This document shows, piece by piece, positions 33,431 through 41,625 of a stretch of DNA of 64,000 bases. Origin of the DNA: Symploca sp. SIO1C2 (lineage in GTDB: Bacteria > Cyanobacteriota > Cyanobacteriia > Cyanobacteriales > Coleofasciculaceae). The translations under genes and the position numbers were made by a program. The DNA lies in assembly GCA_010672925.1 (NCBI GenBank), contig JAAHFP010000003.1:1-64000 (forward strand), read 5' to 3'. The notes beneath the pieces are model-generated. The model was not told the origin of the DNA and made no database searches. It saw only the letters and a list, made by a program, of their open reading frames with translations. The stretch's first letter is position 1; each line of letters begins with the position of its first letter.

Positions 33431-34301
33431 ACAACGAATAACAACTATTTCTCTAAGTTTAGCCGCTTGTTTTTGGCTACAGTCCTGTGGCAAACCTCCG
33501 CAAGCGGCAACAACCTCAACTGATGCTTTGCAGGGCAAATTAGTTTTAACTGGCTCTAGTACAGTAGCACCTTTAGCTTCGGAAATTGGTAAGCGCTTTG
33601 AGTCAGAAAACCCTGAGGTGCGGGTAGATGTGCAAACAGGAGGTTCCTCTCGTGGCATTGCTGATGTTCGTCAAGGAGTGGCGGATATTGGGATGGTTTC
33701 TCGCGATTTGAAGCAGGAAGAACAGGATCTTCAAGGTTTTGCGATCGCTCGTGACGGTATTGGTGTTATCCTGCATCAAGACAATTCTGTAAAGTCCCTC
33801 AAAGATCAACAAATAGTTGATATTTACCAGGGCAAGATTGATAACTGGCAGGAAGTGGGAGGTAAAGATGCACCGATTACTGTGGTCAACAAAGCTGAAG
33901 GACGTTCTACCTTAGAGTTGTTTCTCAAGTACTTCCAGCTCAAAAATAGAGAGATTCAGGCAGCAGTAGTTATTGGGGATAATGAGCAAGGGATTAAAAC
34001 CGTGGCAGGTAATCCCCATGCGATTGGTTATGTATCAATTGGGACAGCAGAATATAGTATGAGTCAGGGAGTTCCCATTAAGTTACTCCCCGTCGGTGGC
34101 GTAGCAGCGACTACAGAAAATGTGCAGAATGGTACATTTCCCCTCTCTCGTTCTTTAACTTTAGTCACCAAGAACCAGCCAGAAGGGTTAGATCAAAAGT
34201 TTATCGAATTTGCGCGAGGGTCGCTACTCGAATCGCCGCAGGCATCGCCAGAGGTACAAGATATTGTTAAAGAGCAAAACTTTGTCCCACTCTCGGAATG
34301 A
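33420..34301 (+). CDS. pstS: Phosphate ABC transporter substrate-binding protein PstS
   Basis: Periplasmic phosphate-binding protein, probably a lipoprotein: residues 1-23 form a signal ending LQSCG, a lipobox. The phosphate-site motifs are TGSSTVAPL, DVQTGGSSRGIADVRQG and NKAEGRSTLELFL. Length (293) fits the family. Two ATGACAAA repeats (33413 and 33420) both offer a start; 33420 gives the better signal peptide. It heads pstS-pstC-pstA. Binding of arsenate in place of phosphate is a possible reason for its place in an ars cluster. Confidence 0.93.
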   Translation: MTNKQRITTISLSLAACFWLQSCGKPPQAATTSTDALQGKLVLTGSSTVAPLASEIGKRFESENPEVRVDVQTGGSSRGIADVRQGVADIGMVSRDLKQEEQDLQGFAIARDGIGVILHQDNSVKSLKDQQIVDIYQGKIDNWQEVGGKDAPITVVNKAEGRSTLELFLKYFQLKNREIQAAVVIGDNEQGIKTVAGNPHAIGYVSIGTAEYSMSQGVPIKLLPVGGVAATTENVQNGTFPLSRSLTLVTKNQPEGLDQKFIEFARGSLLESPQASPEVQDIVKEQNFVPLSE

Positions 34302-35136
34302 CCAGATCCTGATTTGGACTCTACGAGGCTTCGCTGCAATGGCGGGTATTATCGTAGTTTTGATTACGGTGTTCCTGATTAAAGAAGCATTGCCAGTACT
34401 CAGACAAGTGGGATTACCGCGCTTCTTTCAAGATGATTCCTGGCATCCAGTAGAGGATCTTTACAACTTTGTTCCCATGCTTTGGGGAACTCTCTTCGTC
34501 ACGGCTGGTGCAGTACTTGTCGCTGCTCCCCTAGGAATTTTCTCTGCCGTCTTTTGTCAATATTATGCTCCTCCACTAATTGCTGGACTTTACCGAAGGC
34601 TAATTGAGTTGCTGGCAGGTATCCCTTCTGTCGTCTACGGATTTTGGGGTTTAGTGGTGCTAGTACCTCTAATTGGCAGCCTCCAGCCACCGGGAACTAG
34701 TTTACTCGCAGGAATTGCTATCCTCGCCCTCATGATTTTACCAACCATCGCCCTAACAGCAGATGCCAGTTTGACCAAAGTTCCCCCCGAATATCTCAAA
34801 GGTGCAGCGGCACTAGGACTTTCCCGTTGGGGAACAGTCAGAGGTGTGGTTTTCCCTGCTGCTAAGTCTGGATTATTTACTGGCTTGATTCTAGGAACTG
34901 GAAGAGCTATTGGTGAAACAATGGCTGTTTTGATGGTTTGTGGAAATGTGGTACAGACACCAAAAAGCCTATTTGAACCGATGCGCACCCTTACTGCCAA
35001 TATTGCTCTAGAGATGGCCTACGCTACAGGTAATCATCGCTCAGCACTATTCGTTAGCGGCTTGTTACTAATGGTAATAATTGTCGCACTAGTAGCCGCT
35101 GCCGAAGTGATTAGTGAGGGGAGGATTTATGAGTAG
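34282..35136 (+). CDS. pstC: Phosphate ABC transporter permease PstC
   Basis: Inner-membrane permease of the Pst transporter with six membrane segments. It shows GTLFVTAGAVLVAAPLGIFSAVFCQYYAP, GIPSVVYGFWGLVVLVPLIG and the EAA-like loop PPEYLKGAAALGLSRWGT...GRAIGETMAVLMV. The frame is open back to an ATG at 34210, which would overlap pstS by 92 bases and add non-homologous residues. The TTG at 34282 gives the expected SHSRNDQILIWTLRGFAAM opening with a 20-base overlap. pstA overlaps its end. Confidence 0.9.
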   Translation: MSHSRNDQILIWTLRGFAAMAGIIVVLITVFLIKEALPVLRQVGLPRFFQDDSWHPVEDLYNFVPMLWGTLFVTAGAVLVAAPLGIFSAVFCQYYAPPLIAGLYRRLIELLAGIPSVVYGFWGLVVLVPLIGSLQPPGTSLLAGIAILALMILPTIALTADASLTKVPPEYLKGAAALGLSRWGTVRGVVFPAAKSGLFTGLILGTGRAIGETMAVLMVCGNVVQTPKSLFEPMRTLTANIALEMAYATGNHRSALFVSGLLLMVIIVALVAAAEVISEGRIYE

Positions 35137-36115
35137 GAGACGCGGAGACACGGAGACGCGGAGACACGGAGAGAAAGCTGGGGGAGAAGAGGAGACGCGG
35201 AGAGAAAAGGAGACAATTCCCAATTCCCAATTCCCTTTGCGCAGCATGGTGAGCAGAGCGAGGCAAATTCCCAAACAACAAATAACAAACAACCAACAAC
35301 CAATAACAATTATCATCTGGGCGATCGCAATTTTTGTAACTGCTATCTTCTTATGGATTTTAAGTGATATAGTTTGGCACGGTATAGGACAAATTAATTG
35401 GGAGTTCCTTACCAGTCAACCGGAAAATGCTGGACGGGAAGGGGGTATTGGTCCAATTATTGTCTCTACTATTCTTATTTTAGGTGTTTGTCTGGCAGTT
35501 TCTGTTCCTCTGGGAGTGGGTACTGCTATCTTACTAGCAGAATTTACTGATACTGAAAGTTTTTTTGGGCGTTTGGTACGTCGTAGCTTAGATGTGTTGG
35601 CGGGAGTACCATCCATTGTTTTTGGATTATTTGGTAATGCCTTTTTCTCCAAAACTTTGGGACTGGGATTTTCTATTTTATCTGGTGGTTTAACCTTGGC
35701 TTGTATGGTATTGCCAATTCTAATTCGTTCCGCAGAAGAAGGATTTCGTGCGGTTCCTAATGATTATCGCTTGGGAGCAGCGGCTCTCGGTTACTCCCGC
35801 ACCACCACCTTATGGCAGTTACTCTTACCCGCAGCAGCACCGGGGCTAGTGGTAGGATTAGTCCTAGGCATTGGGCGAGCCATTGCCGAAACAGCTGCAC
35901 TAATCTTTACTAGTGGCTATGTAGACCGGATGCCAGAATCTTTGCTAGACTCTGGGCGATCGCTTTCTATTCATATTTTTGATTTGTCGATGAATGTGGC
36001 GGGGGGTAATGCCAATGCTTATGCTTCGGCTTTAGTGCTTTTGGTATTGTTGTTATTGATTAATAGTACAGCAGTAGGGATTACTCACTATTGGTTAGGT
36101 AGGGGGAATTCATGA
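35129..36115 (+). CDS. pstA: Phosphate ABC transporter permease PstA with repeat-encoded N-terminus
   Basis: The second Pst permease. From about residue 60 on it is a normal PstA: WAIAIFVTAIFLWILSDIV, GIGPIIVSTILILGVCLAVSVPLGVGTAILLAEF, DVLAGVPSIVFGLFG, and the EAA-like PNDYRLGAAALGYSRTTT...GRAIAETAALIFTSG. Residues 1-~58 are low complexity (RRRGDTETRRHGEK, PNSQFP, QQITNNQQP) and come from three intergenic-type repeats read in frame. ATG at 35129 overlaps the pstC stop. No pstB follows; a transposase is in its place on the other strand. The ATPase must come from elsewhere. Confidence 0.92.
   Translation: MSRRRGDTETRRHGEKAGGEEETRREKETIPNSQFPLRSMVSRARQIPKQQITNNQQPITIIIWAIAIFVTAIFLWILSDIVWHGIGQINWEFLTSQPENAGREGGIGPIIVSTILILGVCLAVSVPLGVGTAILLAEFTDTESFFGRLVRRSLDVLAGVPSIVFGLFGNAFFSKTLGLGFSILSGGLTLACMVLPILIRSAEEGFRAVPNDYRLGAAALGYSRTTTLWQLLLPAAAPGLVVGLVLGIGRAIAETAALIFTSGYVDRMPESLLDSGRSLSIHIFDLSMNVAGGNANAYASALVLLVLLLLINSTAVGITHYWLGRGNS
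35138..35310. repeat. Minisatellites inside pstA
   Basis: GGAGACGCGGAGACACGGAG units (35138-35210), CAATTCCCAATTCCC (35216-35233) and AACAACCAACAACCAATAAC (35275-35310). The first unit also lies inside cobB in reverse orientation (48967-49002); the other two are common intergenic families. Confidence 0.9.
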
Positions 36116-36706
36116 ATTACCCTGTAAATCTTTACGACCAAAATCTTGCCAAAATTGAATTTCCTCTTGGTCAGGATTCCCCGAAAGATTATCACAATCC
36201 TGATTCCATTTAGCTGGGTTATTAACAATGTATCTCCGAACCCGATCTAATTCAGCTTCATTACGGATAATACGTTCATAATAATTTGGCTGCCAAAGAG
36301 ACCTACCAGACGATAAACGGTGTTGATTCACAGCTTTTGCTGAATTCATCTTGAAATAGCCCACCACTTTAGGTAATAGCATCTTACGTCGTTGCTTTGG
36401 TTGGGACAATTCACGTTGAGGCAATTGCTCAGTTGCTTCTGTAATCACAAGAATGCCGTGAACATGATTGGGCATAATTACAAATTCATCTAATTCTAGA
36501 TTAGGATATCGAGTGGGCAAACATAACCAAACATCGATGACAATTTCACCTAGTTCATTAACCTCCATTTGCTGATTATCAATTTTACCGAATAGACATT
36601 CTCTATTATTGGTACAAATTGTAATAAAGTAAGCTCCTGGTTGAGAGTAATCATATCCTTTCAGCCTGATCGAACGTCGGTAGCGATATTTCTTGTCCTT
36701 TTCCAT
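36110..36706 (-). CDS. REP-associated tyrosine transposase (Y1_Tnp)
   Basis: Single-strand transposase of the IS200-like RAYT group that is thought to move REP palindromes. The HUH motif is in EFVIMPNHVHGILVI, with GAYFITICTNNRECLFG near the N-terminus. The C-terminal part reads SLWQPNYYERIIRNEAELDRVRRYIVNNPAKW; the catalytic Tyr is probably one of YF in GYFKMNSAK. ATG at 36706 is chosen (an upstream TTG also exists). The start codon lies in the first unit of an 83-base tandem repeat that holds hairpins of REP type. It sits where pstB would be expected after pstA, in convergent orientation. Confidence 0.88.
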   Translation of the reverse strand: MEKDKKYRYRRSIRLKGYDYSQPGAYFITICTNNRECLFGKIDNQQMEVNELGEIVIDVWLCLPTRYPNLELDEFVIMPNHVHGILVITEATEQLPQRELSQPKQRRKMLLPKVVGYFKMNSAKAVNQHRLSSGRSLWQPNYYERIIRNEAELDRVRRYIVNNPAKWNQDCDNLSGNPDQEEIQFWQDFGRKDLQGNS

Positions 36707-37003
36707 TATCAATGCATCCTTAACGTCGGGGCAATTCGTGAATTGCCTCTACCATAAATTACTTCTAGCATGAATTATTCCTTTTCCATTATCAATACAT
36801 CCTTAACGTCGGGGCAATTCGTGAATTGCCTCTACCATAAATTACTTCTAGCATGAATTATTCCTTTTCCATTATCAATACATCCTTAACGTCGGGGCAA
36901 TCCATGAATTGCTCCTACCATAAATTACTTCTAGCATGAATTATTCCTTTTCCATTATCAATACATCCTTAACGTAGAGGCAATTCATGAATTGCCTCTA
37001 CCA
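36697..37003. repeat. 83-bp tandem REP-like repeats
   Basis: Units begin at 36697, 36780, 36863 and 36946 (last one partial). Each has CCTTTTCCATTATCAAT, then a hairpin such as GGGGCAATTCGTGAATTGCC, then TCTACCATAAATTACTTC. The same hairpin (GTAGAGGCAATTCATGAATT) occurs alone at 46951-46981. The first unit covers the transposase start codon, so the array looks like duplication of the transposase leader with its cognate REP. Confidence 0.9.
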
Positions 37004-37072
37004 TTGTGCCAACAAATAAATAATTTGCGATCACTCTTCGGTAAATGAAGCGAGACAAATGTGACAGAATAA

Positions 37073-37258
37073 ATCAAGCTTTTCACTCCATCTGCTTTTT
37101 CCACCAAAGATAATCACCCTATTGAAGTAGCTGTACAACCTTGTTGTTTGGCTGTCATGACCGATGAGGCACGATACTTGTGGACTCACGAATTACGCCC
37201 TGTTAAACAGAGAAGAATTTCAATTACATTTCGTCAAGTCAAAGCGGATTCTCATTAA
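37073..37258 (+). pseudogene. AlkB-type 2OG-Fe(II) dioxygenase C-terminal remnant
   Basis: An open frame without a start codon encodes HPIEVAVQPCCLAVMTDEARYLWTH, then ELRPVKQRRISITFRQV. This matches the end of AlkB-like demethylases: the third iron ligand His in WTH and the 2-oxoglutarate-binding Arg in RRISITFR. The N-terminal two thirds are missing, replaced by the tandem REP array. It is not translatable as such. Confidence 0.7.
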
Positions 37259-37524
37259 TAACCTTAATAATACAATTTACACAGTTACCGACACCTGAGT
37301 GCAAAAGTGATTGCAAACAAGCTAACGCTCAACTTGTCTGTTTTACACCACTCTTGTAGCGCCTAGCGATCAGCTTCGCTGGTGCCGTTGGCGTAGCCTC
37401 TCGTAGAGAAGGCAATCGCACTCTACTCTAAACTCCAGCACATTACCATATTTTGGGCAAAACTTAAGATGCGTTGACCCTGTCAACTGAATGAATCCTA
37501 TATTACTTTATTTAGGGAAATATT
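37259..37524. other. Intergenic region with palindromic repeat
   Basis: Around 37355-37430 lies a GCGCCTAGCGATCAGCTTCG / GCGTAGCCTCTCGTAGAGAA repeat typical of cyanobacterial intergenic palindromes. A single AT-rich stretch before 37525 may hold the promoter of the HAD gene. No gene is seen. Confidence 0.6.
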
Positions 37525-37563
37525 TTGCTATCCTCAACAAGGTTGTTATCCTTATCTAAACTA

Positions 37564-38217
37564 ATGCTGAAAGCAGTGTTGTTTGAGATTGATGGTACAT
37601 TAGCGAACACAGACCTGATTCACTTTCAACTTTGGCAACAACTGCTCCAGGGTTACGGTCTTCAAATTGATCACCCGTTTTACCAGAAACACATCAGTGG
37701 TCGAACGAATGATACCATTTGTCAGAATTTACTGCCACAACTGTCTCCCGCAGAAGGTAATCACTTAGGTATTGTCAAAGAAGCAGAATTTCGGGAACTA
37801 GCTCAGCACCAATTGCAACCAATGCCGGGATTACTGCGGTTAATTGAGTGGATTCAGCTACAGGACTTGAAATTAGCGGTGGTGAGTAATGCTCCCCGTT
37901 TAAATGCAGAATTTATCCTGAAAACTATAAAATTAGATCAAATCTTTAAAGTAGTTATCTTAGCAGACGATTTGCCTGTAGGGAAACCTGACCCCCTACC
38001 TTACCAAGAAGCTCTACGTCGTTTGGATTTAGCGGCAGAAATGGCAGTAGTTTTTGAAGATTCTCCCTCCGGCATTCGCTCAGCTGTTGCTGCTGGGATT
38101 ACGACGATTGGTGTGGCTTCGACTCATGCTCATTCTACCCTTTATGATTTGGGAGCAACATTAGTGATTGATGATTTTACCGACGAAAGGTTATTACAAA
38201 TGGGACTACTTAATTAG
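37564..38217 (+). CDS. HAD superfamily (PGMB/GPH-like) hydrolase, altered motif I
   Basis: 217-residue HAD protein with a helical cap. The core motifs are motif I FEIDGTLANTD, motif II VVSNAPR, motif III Lys in GKPDPLPYQEAL and motif IV VFEDSPSGIRSAVAAG. In active HAD phosphatases motif I is DxDGT. Here the first residue, the nucleophile, is Glu (codon GAG). The fold looks intact, so catalysis may be lost or changed. ATG at 37564 is chosen over the TTG at 37525, because homology begins at LKAVLFEIDG. Confidence 0.85.
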   Translation: MLKAVLFEIDGTLANTDLIHFQLWQQLLQGYGLQIDHPFYQKHISGRTNDTICQNLLPQLSPAEGNHLGIVKEAEFRELAQHQLQPMPGLLRLIEWIQLQDLKLAVVSNAPRLNAEFILKTIKLDQIFKVVILADDLPVGKPDPLPYQEALRRLDLAAEMAVVFEDSPSGIRSAVAAGITTIGVASTHAHSTLYDLGATLVIDDFTDERLLQMGLLN

Positions 38218-38482
38218 GGTAAGGATATCACTATTCTCTACCTTATAAAACAAGGGGCTTAAGCCGAATGGCACACTTGATAAGCGCAATTCTAGCCAAG
38301 TATAGCGTTTGACAATCACCGCTAAATTGTCCTGCTGTTTAGCGATCGCACAATACTTTATGTAAGAAAATACGATACTAGAACAATATAAAATTATTAG
38401 TTTTGATTGACAAATAAACTTTTTTTTGATAAAGAATATTTTGTATTTTACCGAAAAACTACCTGCTTGATAAGATAAACCT

Positions 38483-38713
38483 GTGTACTGGATAACGATT
38501 AAAACTACCCATGTCCGTTGGGAGGCAGAATTAATGCAGCAGTTGCTAGCGGCTCACGATATTCCCAGTCGTATTATTGATACAGGGATCACTTCCTATT
38601 TCGGGGCAGGTAGTTCCGCCGCTTTACAGGTTCGTTCATCAGACCAATGGACAGCTTTACTTCTGTTGAGTTCTCCGGAAGAGGAGCAAACAGGGGCACC
38701 AGATAACAATTAG
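38483..38713 (+). CDS. DUF2007-like small protein
   Basis: 76 residues with the ferredoxin-like pattern of DUF2007: ITIKTTHVRWEAELMQQLLAAHDIPSRIID...FGAGSSAALQVRSSDQWTALLLL. This domain is thought to be a small regulatory/signal module. Starts at GTG. It ends 16 bases before accD and is probably cotranscribed with it. Confidence 0.75.
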   Translation: MYWITIKTTHVRWEAELMQQLLAAHDIPSRIIDTGITSYFGAGSSAALQVRSSDQWTALLLLSSPEEEQTGAPDNN

Positions 38714-38729
38714 GAAATAAGAAATTTTT

Positions 38730-39665
38730 ATGTCTTTATTTGATTGGTTTGCAAATCGACAGAAATCAGAACCGGCGAATCAAAAGCAACGGGAGCGCGA
38801 GATTGCGGATGGACTATGGACAAAATGTCCAGCTTGTGGCGTTGTGGCTTATACCAAAGACTTGAAAGCTAATCAATTGGTTTGTCTCGATTGCGGTCAT
38901 CATCTGCGGGTAAATAGTGATGAGCGTATCCGTCAGCTAATTGATCCTAATACTTGGATTGCCCTAGATGAGCACCTGCTTCCTACAGATCCCCTAGAAT
39001 TTCGCGATCGCAAATCCTACAAAGATCGCCTGCAGGAAACCCAAAAGAAAACTCGCCTGACAGACTCAGTACAAACCGGCACTGGACAGTTGGATGGTTT
39101 GCCCATTGCTATAGGTGTTATGGATTTTCGCTTTATGGGGGGCAGTATGGGTTCCGTTGTCGGGGAAAAACTCACCCGTCTGCTGGAACATGCAACGTTA
39201 CGACGCTTACCTGTGGTTATTGTCTGTGCTTCTGGTGGTGCCAGAATGCAAGAAGGGATGTTAAGCCTAATGCAGATGGCGAAAATCTCAGGAGCACTGG
39301 AGCGCCATCGTCAAGCTAAATTGCTTTACATCCCAGTACTGACTCATCCCACTACTGGCGGTGTTACTGCTAGCTTCGCTATGTTAGGGGACATTATTCT
39401 GGCAGAACCAAAGGCAATGATTGCTTTTGCTGGGCGTCGGGTAATTGAACAAACTCTCCGAGAAAAGCTACCAGACGATTTCCAAACTTCTGAATATTTG
39501 CTCAACCACGGCTTTGTTGATTCTATTGTGCCTCGTACCCAACTGAAGAAAACTCTTGCCCAGCTTATTCAACTGCATCAACCTCTCCCAGTTGCACCTT
39601 CTGTTGTTCCTTTAGCAGAAACTAGTGCTATAAGGCAGGAAGCAAACCCTCCCTATGTCTCTTGA
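38730..39665 (+). CDS. accD: Acetyl-CoA carboxylase carboxyltransferase subunit beta
   Basis: Beta subunit of acetyl-CoA carboxylase, which with AccA transfers CO2 from carboxybiotin to acetyl-CoA for fatty acid synthesis. The N-terminal C4 zinc ribbon (CPAC...CLDC) is visible at residues ~28-50. The crotonase-like core has [32 protein letters not shown] and [16 protein letters not shown]. At 311 residues it is full length. Confidence 0.98.
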   Translation: MSLFDWFANRQKSEPANQKQREREIADGLWTKCPACGVVAYTKDLKANQLVCLDCGHHLRVNSDERIRQLIDPNTWIALDEHLLPTDPLEFRDRKSYKDRLQETQKKTRLTDSVQTGTGQLDGLPIAIGVMDFRFMGGSMGSVVGEKLTRLLEHATLRRLPVVIVCASGGARMQEGMLSLMQMAKISGALERHRQAKLLYIPVLTHPTTGGVTASFAMLGDIILAEPKAMIAFAGRRVIEQTLREKLPDDFQTSEYLLNHGFVDSIVPRTQLKKTLAQLIQLHQPLPVAPSVVPLAETSAIRQEANPPYVS

Positions 39666-39880
39666 AAAGGTATTCAATAACTACCCGAACAAGGGTGAGC
39701 TTTCAAAAGGCGCACGTCGGTGCGCCCAATCAACATATCCCCCATCAGCTTTTTTAGTTGCGCTCACGATTATTTTTTGCTATCATTATTTTATAATGGT
39801 AAAAGTGTGCGCCCATATATAAACGGCTTTGAAGTTTGCCCCAAGTAATGTGACTGCTAAACGAGAGGGTTTAATAATCA

Positions 39881-40228
39881 TTGATCATCCACATTATTCG
39901 AGACCGTGCCACACCAACGGAAATGCATGAGATGCTCGATGCTCTTGGGATTTATATTAAACTGGCAGTAGATGTGGAGCTTAGTGTTTTGGCAGGAGGA
40001 GGAGAACTTCATGTAGATTGTGAACAAGTTCTTCTCGGTGATGGTTGTGAGCAGCAGAATATTTGGGGAGCAGATTGGTATCCGTTTAATCAGACTGTGG
40101 GATATGAGTCCATCATTAATATTCGCCCTAGTGCCAATAACCGCTCAATGAAAATTCAAGATTCTGCTCTTCGCCGTCGTATTAACCAAATTGTGAAGTC
40201 TCTCTTAGGTGGTGTTCAATGGCAATAA
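39881..40228 (+). CDS. DUF5674 family protein
   Basis: 115 residues: IIHIIRDRATPTEMHEMLDALGIYIKLAVDVELSVLAGGGELHVDCEQVLLGDG then NIWGADWYPFNQTVGYESIINIRP. This matches DUF5674, a cyanobacterial family of unknown function. The start is a TTG with GAGAGGG 11 bases upstream; the family begins at MIIHI-type residues, which supports it. The next gene overlaps it by 10 bases. Confidence 0.8.
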   Translation: MIIHIIRDRATPTEMHEMLDALGIYIKLAVDVELSVLAGGGELHVDCEQVLLGDGCEQQNIWGADWYPFNQTVGYESIINIRPSANNRSMKIQDSALRRRINQIVKSLLGGVQWQ

Positions 40229-40578
40229 ATTGGGATCTACTCAAAACCCATTATCTACAGGGGAACAGAGAAAGTCAGTTAGGAAATCTGGCATTGAATT
40301 TGATGCGGTTACATATCTTCATACGCCAAGGAAATAATGATATTGTGGTGCAGCATTTAATTCGAGAGAGTCAATTTTTTGTGGAGTGGACAATACCTAC
40401 AATTAATTTAGAAACGGAGATGCAGATTGCCACTGAGTTATTGGAACTTCAGCGCTTTCTCTCCCGTTGGAAGTTGAATTGGTCAGAAGTCTGGGGGAAT
40501 GAAGTTGATCGGGAGCAGTTAGCAACCGTTGCTCAACAATGGTGCACTCGCCTTCAGAAGTCGAAAGTTGGAAGTTAA
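40219..40578 (+). CDS. Hypothetical protein coupled to DUF5674
   Basis: 119 residues, all-helical in appearance (INWDLLKTHYLQGNRESQLGNLALNLMRLHIFI ... QIATELLELQRFLSRWKLNWSEVW). No domain is recognised. It overlaps the DUF5674 gene by 10 bases, so the two are translationally coupled. The arrangement resembles small two-gene modules, but neither partner shows toxin motifs. Confidence 0.65.
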   Translation: MAINWDLLKTHYLQGNRESQLGNLALNLMRLHIFIRQGNNDIVVQHLIRESQFFVEWTIPTINLETEMQIATELLELQRFLSRWKLNWSEVWGNEVDREQLATVAQQWCTRLQKSKVGS

Positions 40579-40598
40579 GATAACGCGATCGCATTAGA

Positions 40599-41624
40599 CT
40601 AAACAGAAGCAGAATCATCACTAGGAGCAGACTCGCCGCACAACTTGGCTAAACTGAACCGAGTTTCTTGAGATTTCCAGTTTTGTTCTTGGAAGATAAG
40701 TGCGGTGAGATGGATGATCGAGAAAAGGATAGCTGCGATCGCTAGGAAATAACTGTGCAGTGTATACATACAGCGCTTACCGCTGCAATGAGGTACACCT
40801 GAATAAGTTATCAAGATTTGATAGATTTTTTCATCGTCGATTTTAATGTACCTCGTAACAGCGCGAAGCGCTGTATGCTGCAAGGTTATGCTGCTGATAC
40901 TACTCCCACCTGAAAGAATATCTCGGAGTAAAGAACCTATTAGTGGAATTGAGGCAACAATACTCAGCTCAAGCTTAAAGCGCCAGAAACCCGTTTGTTC
41001 CCAAGTCAGTACAATCGCCGTCCAGCTCAAACCAATAGCAGCAAGTGTTAAACAGATACCGCTGAGCCAGCCTGTGAACCAGGATAGCCAAAATTCACGC
41101 CCTAAAAACATGACAACAATTTGAATTAGGGCTAAGACAATCACACCATTACCAGCAATATTATGCAAACTGAGGATAATTGTGCCGTTGGCAACTTGAT
41201 GAACAATCATTGTTAGGGACTTGTATGCCCCAAGTGCTGTTGGCTGATAATAAAACGCAAGCATAACGCCAGTTAAGGCAGCAATAGCGCAAAGAGTAAG
41301 CTCTGCTACTGCTAAAAGTGTAGCCGTCCCCTGGAGAATGTAGCGATACCGATTCAGTAAAATGGGTTGGGTAACCATCACCTCTCTTACAGAGAAAAGA
41401 CTTTTAAGTTGATTCAAGAGAATAACACCTGCTACATAGACGACAAAATAAAGCAGACGCCAGCGGAAAATTAAAACTGCTTGCCAAGTCCGATGACGTT
41501 GCTGTAAAACTGACTGAGAAGCAAGAATATCTCTGAGCCAATCTTGATACTCTCGCCACTCTTCAGGAAAATGGCTTGCCCATCTACCTATTCTGCTAGC
41601 TAACTCTAGATCCTTCTCACTCAT
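40599..41624 (-). CDS. Cytochrome b6-like membrane protein with in-frame insertion
   Basis: About 341 residues. After a polar N-terminus (EEWREYQDWLRDILASQ) and a first membrane segment, the sequence follows cytochrome b6: GVMLAFYYQPTALGAYKSL, LSLHNIAGNGVIVL, WEQTGFWRFKLELSIVASIPLIGSLLRDILSGG and LHSYFLAIA...IIHLTAL. Three of four heme-ligand His are retained (SLHN, TLHS, IIHL). The second is replaced by Gln in ALIQIVV. A 111-base palindromic insertion between TLQHT and LHSYF adds 37 residues in frame. It follows padR, whose stop overlaps the region before ATG 41624. A heme-binding role is inferred. Confidence 0.75.
   Translation of the reverse strand: MSEKDLELASRIGRWASHFPEEWREYQDWLRDILASQSVLQQRHRTWQAVLIFRWRLLYFVVYVAGVILLNQLKSLFSVREVMVTQPILLNRYRYILQGTATLLAVAELTLCAIAALTGVMLAFYYQPTALGAYKSLTMIVHQVANGTIILSLHNIAGNGVIVLALIQIVVMFLGREFWLSWFTGWLSGICLTLAAIGLSWTAIVLTWEQTGFWRFKLELSIVASIPLIGSLLRDILSGGSSISSITLQHTALRAVTRYIKIDDEKIYQILITYSGVPHCSGKRCMYTLHSYFLAIAAILFSIIHLTALIFQEQNWKSQETRFSLAKLCGESAPSDDSASV
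40767..40877. mobile_element. Palindromic mini-element inside the cytochrome-b-like gene
   Basis: 111 bases with ~30-base imperfect terminal inverted repeats (CATACAGCGCTT ... GAGGTAC and GTACCTC ... AAGCGCTGTATG). On the coding strand CATACA precedes and TATACA follows the insert, a likely target duplication. The length is a multiple of three and the frame stays open, so it acts as a protein-coding palindromic element. Confidence 0.75.
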
Positions 41625-41625
41625 C

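Noticed and set aside
36697-37003. Regular 83-bp repeats considered as a CRISPR array
   Set aside because: The units are identical over the whole period, with no unique spacers, and contain hairpins linked to the RAYT gene.
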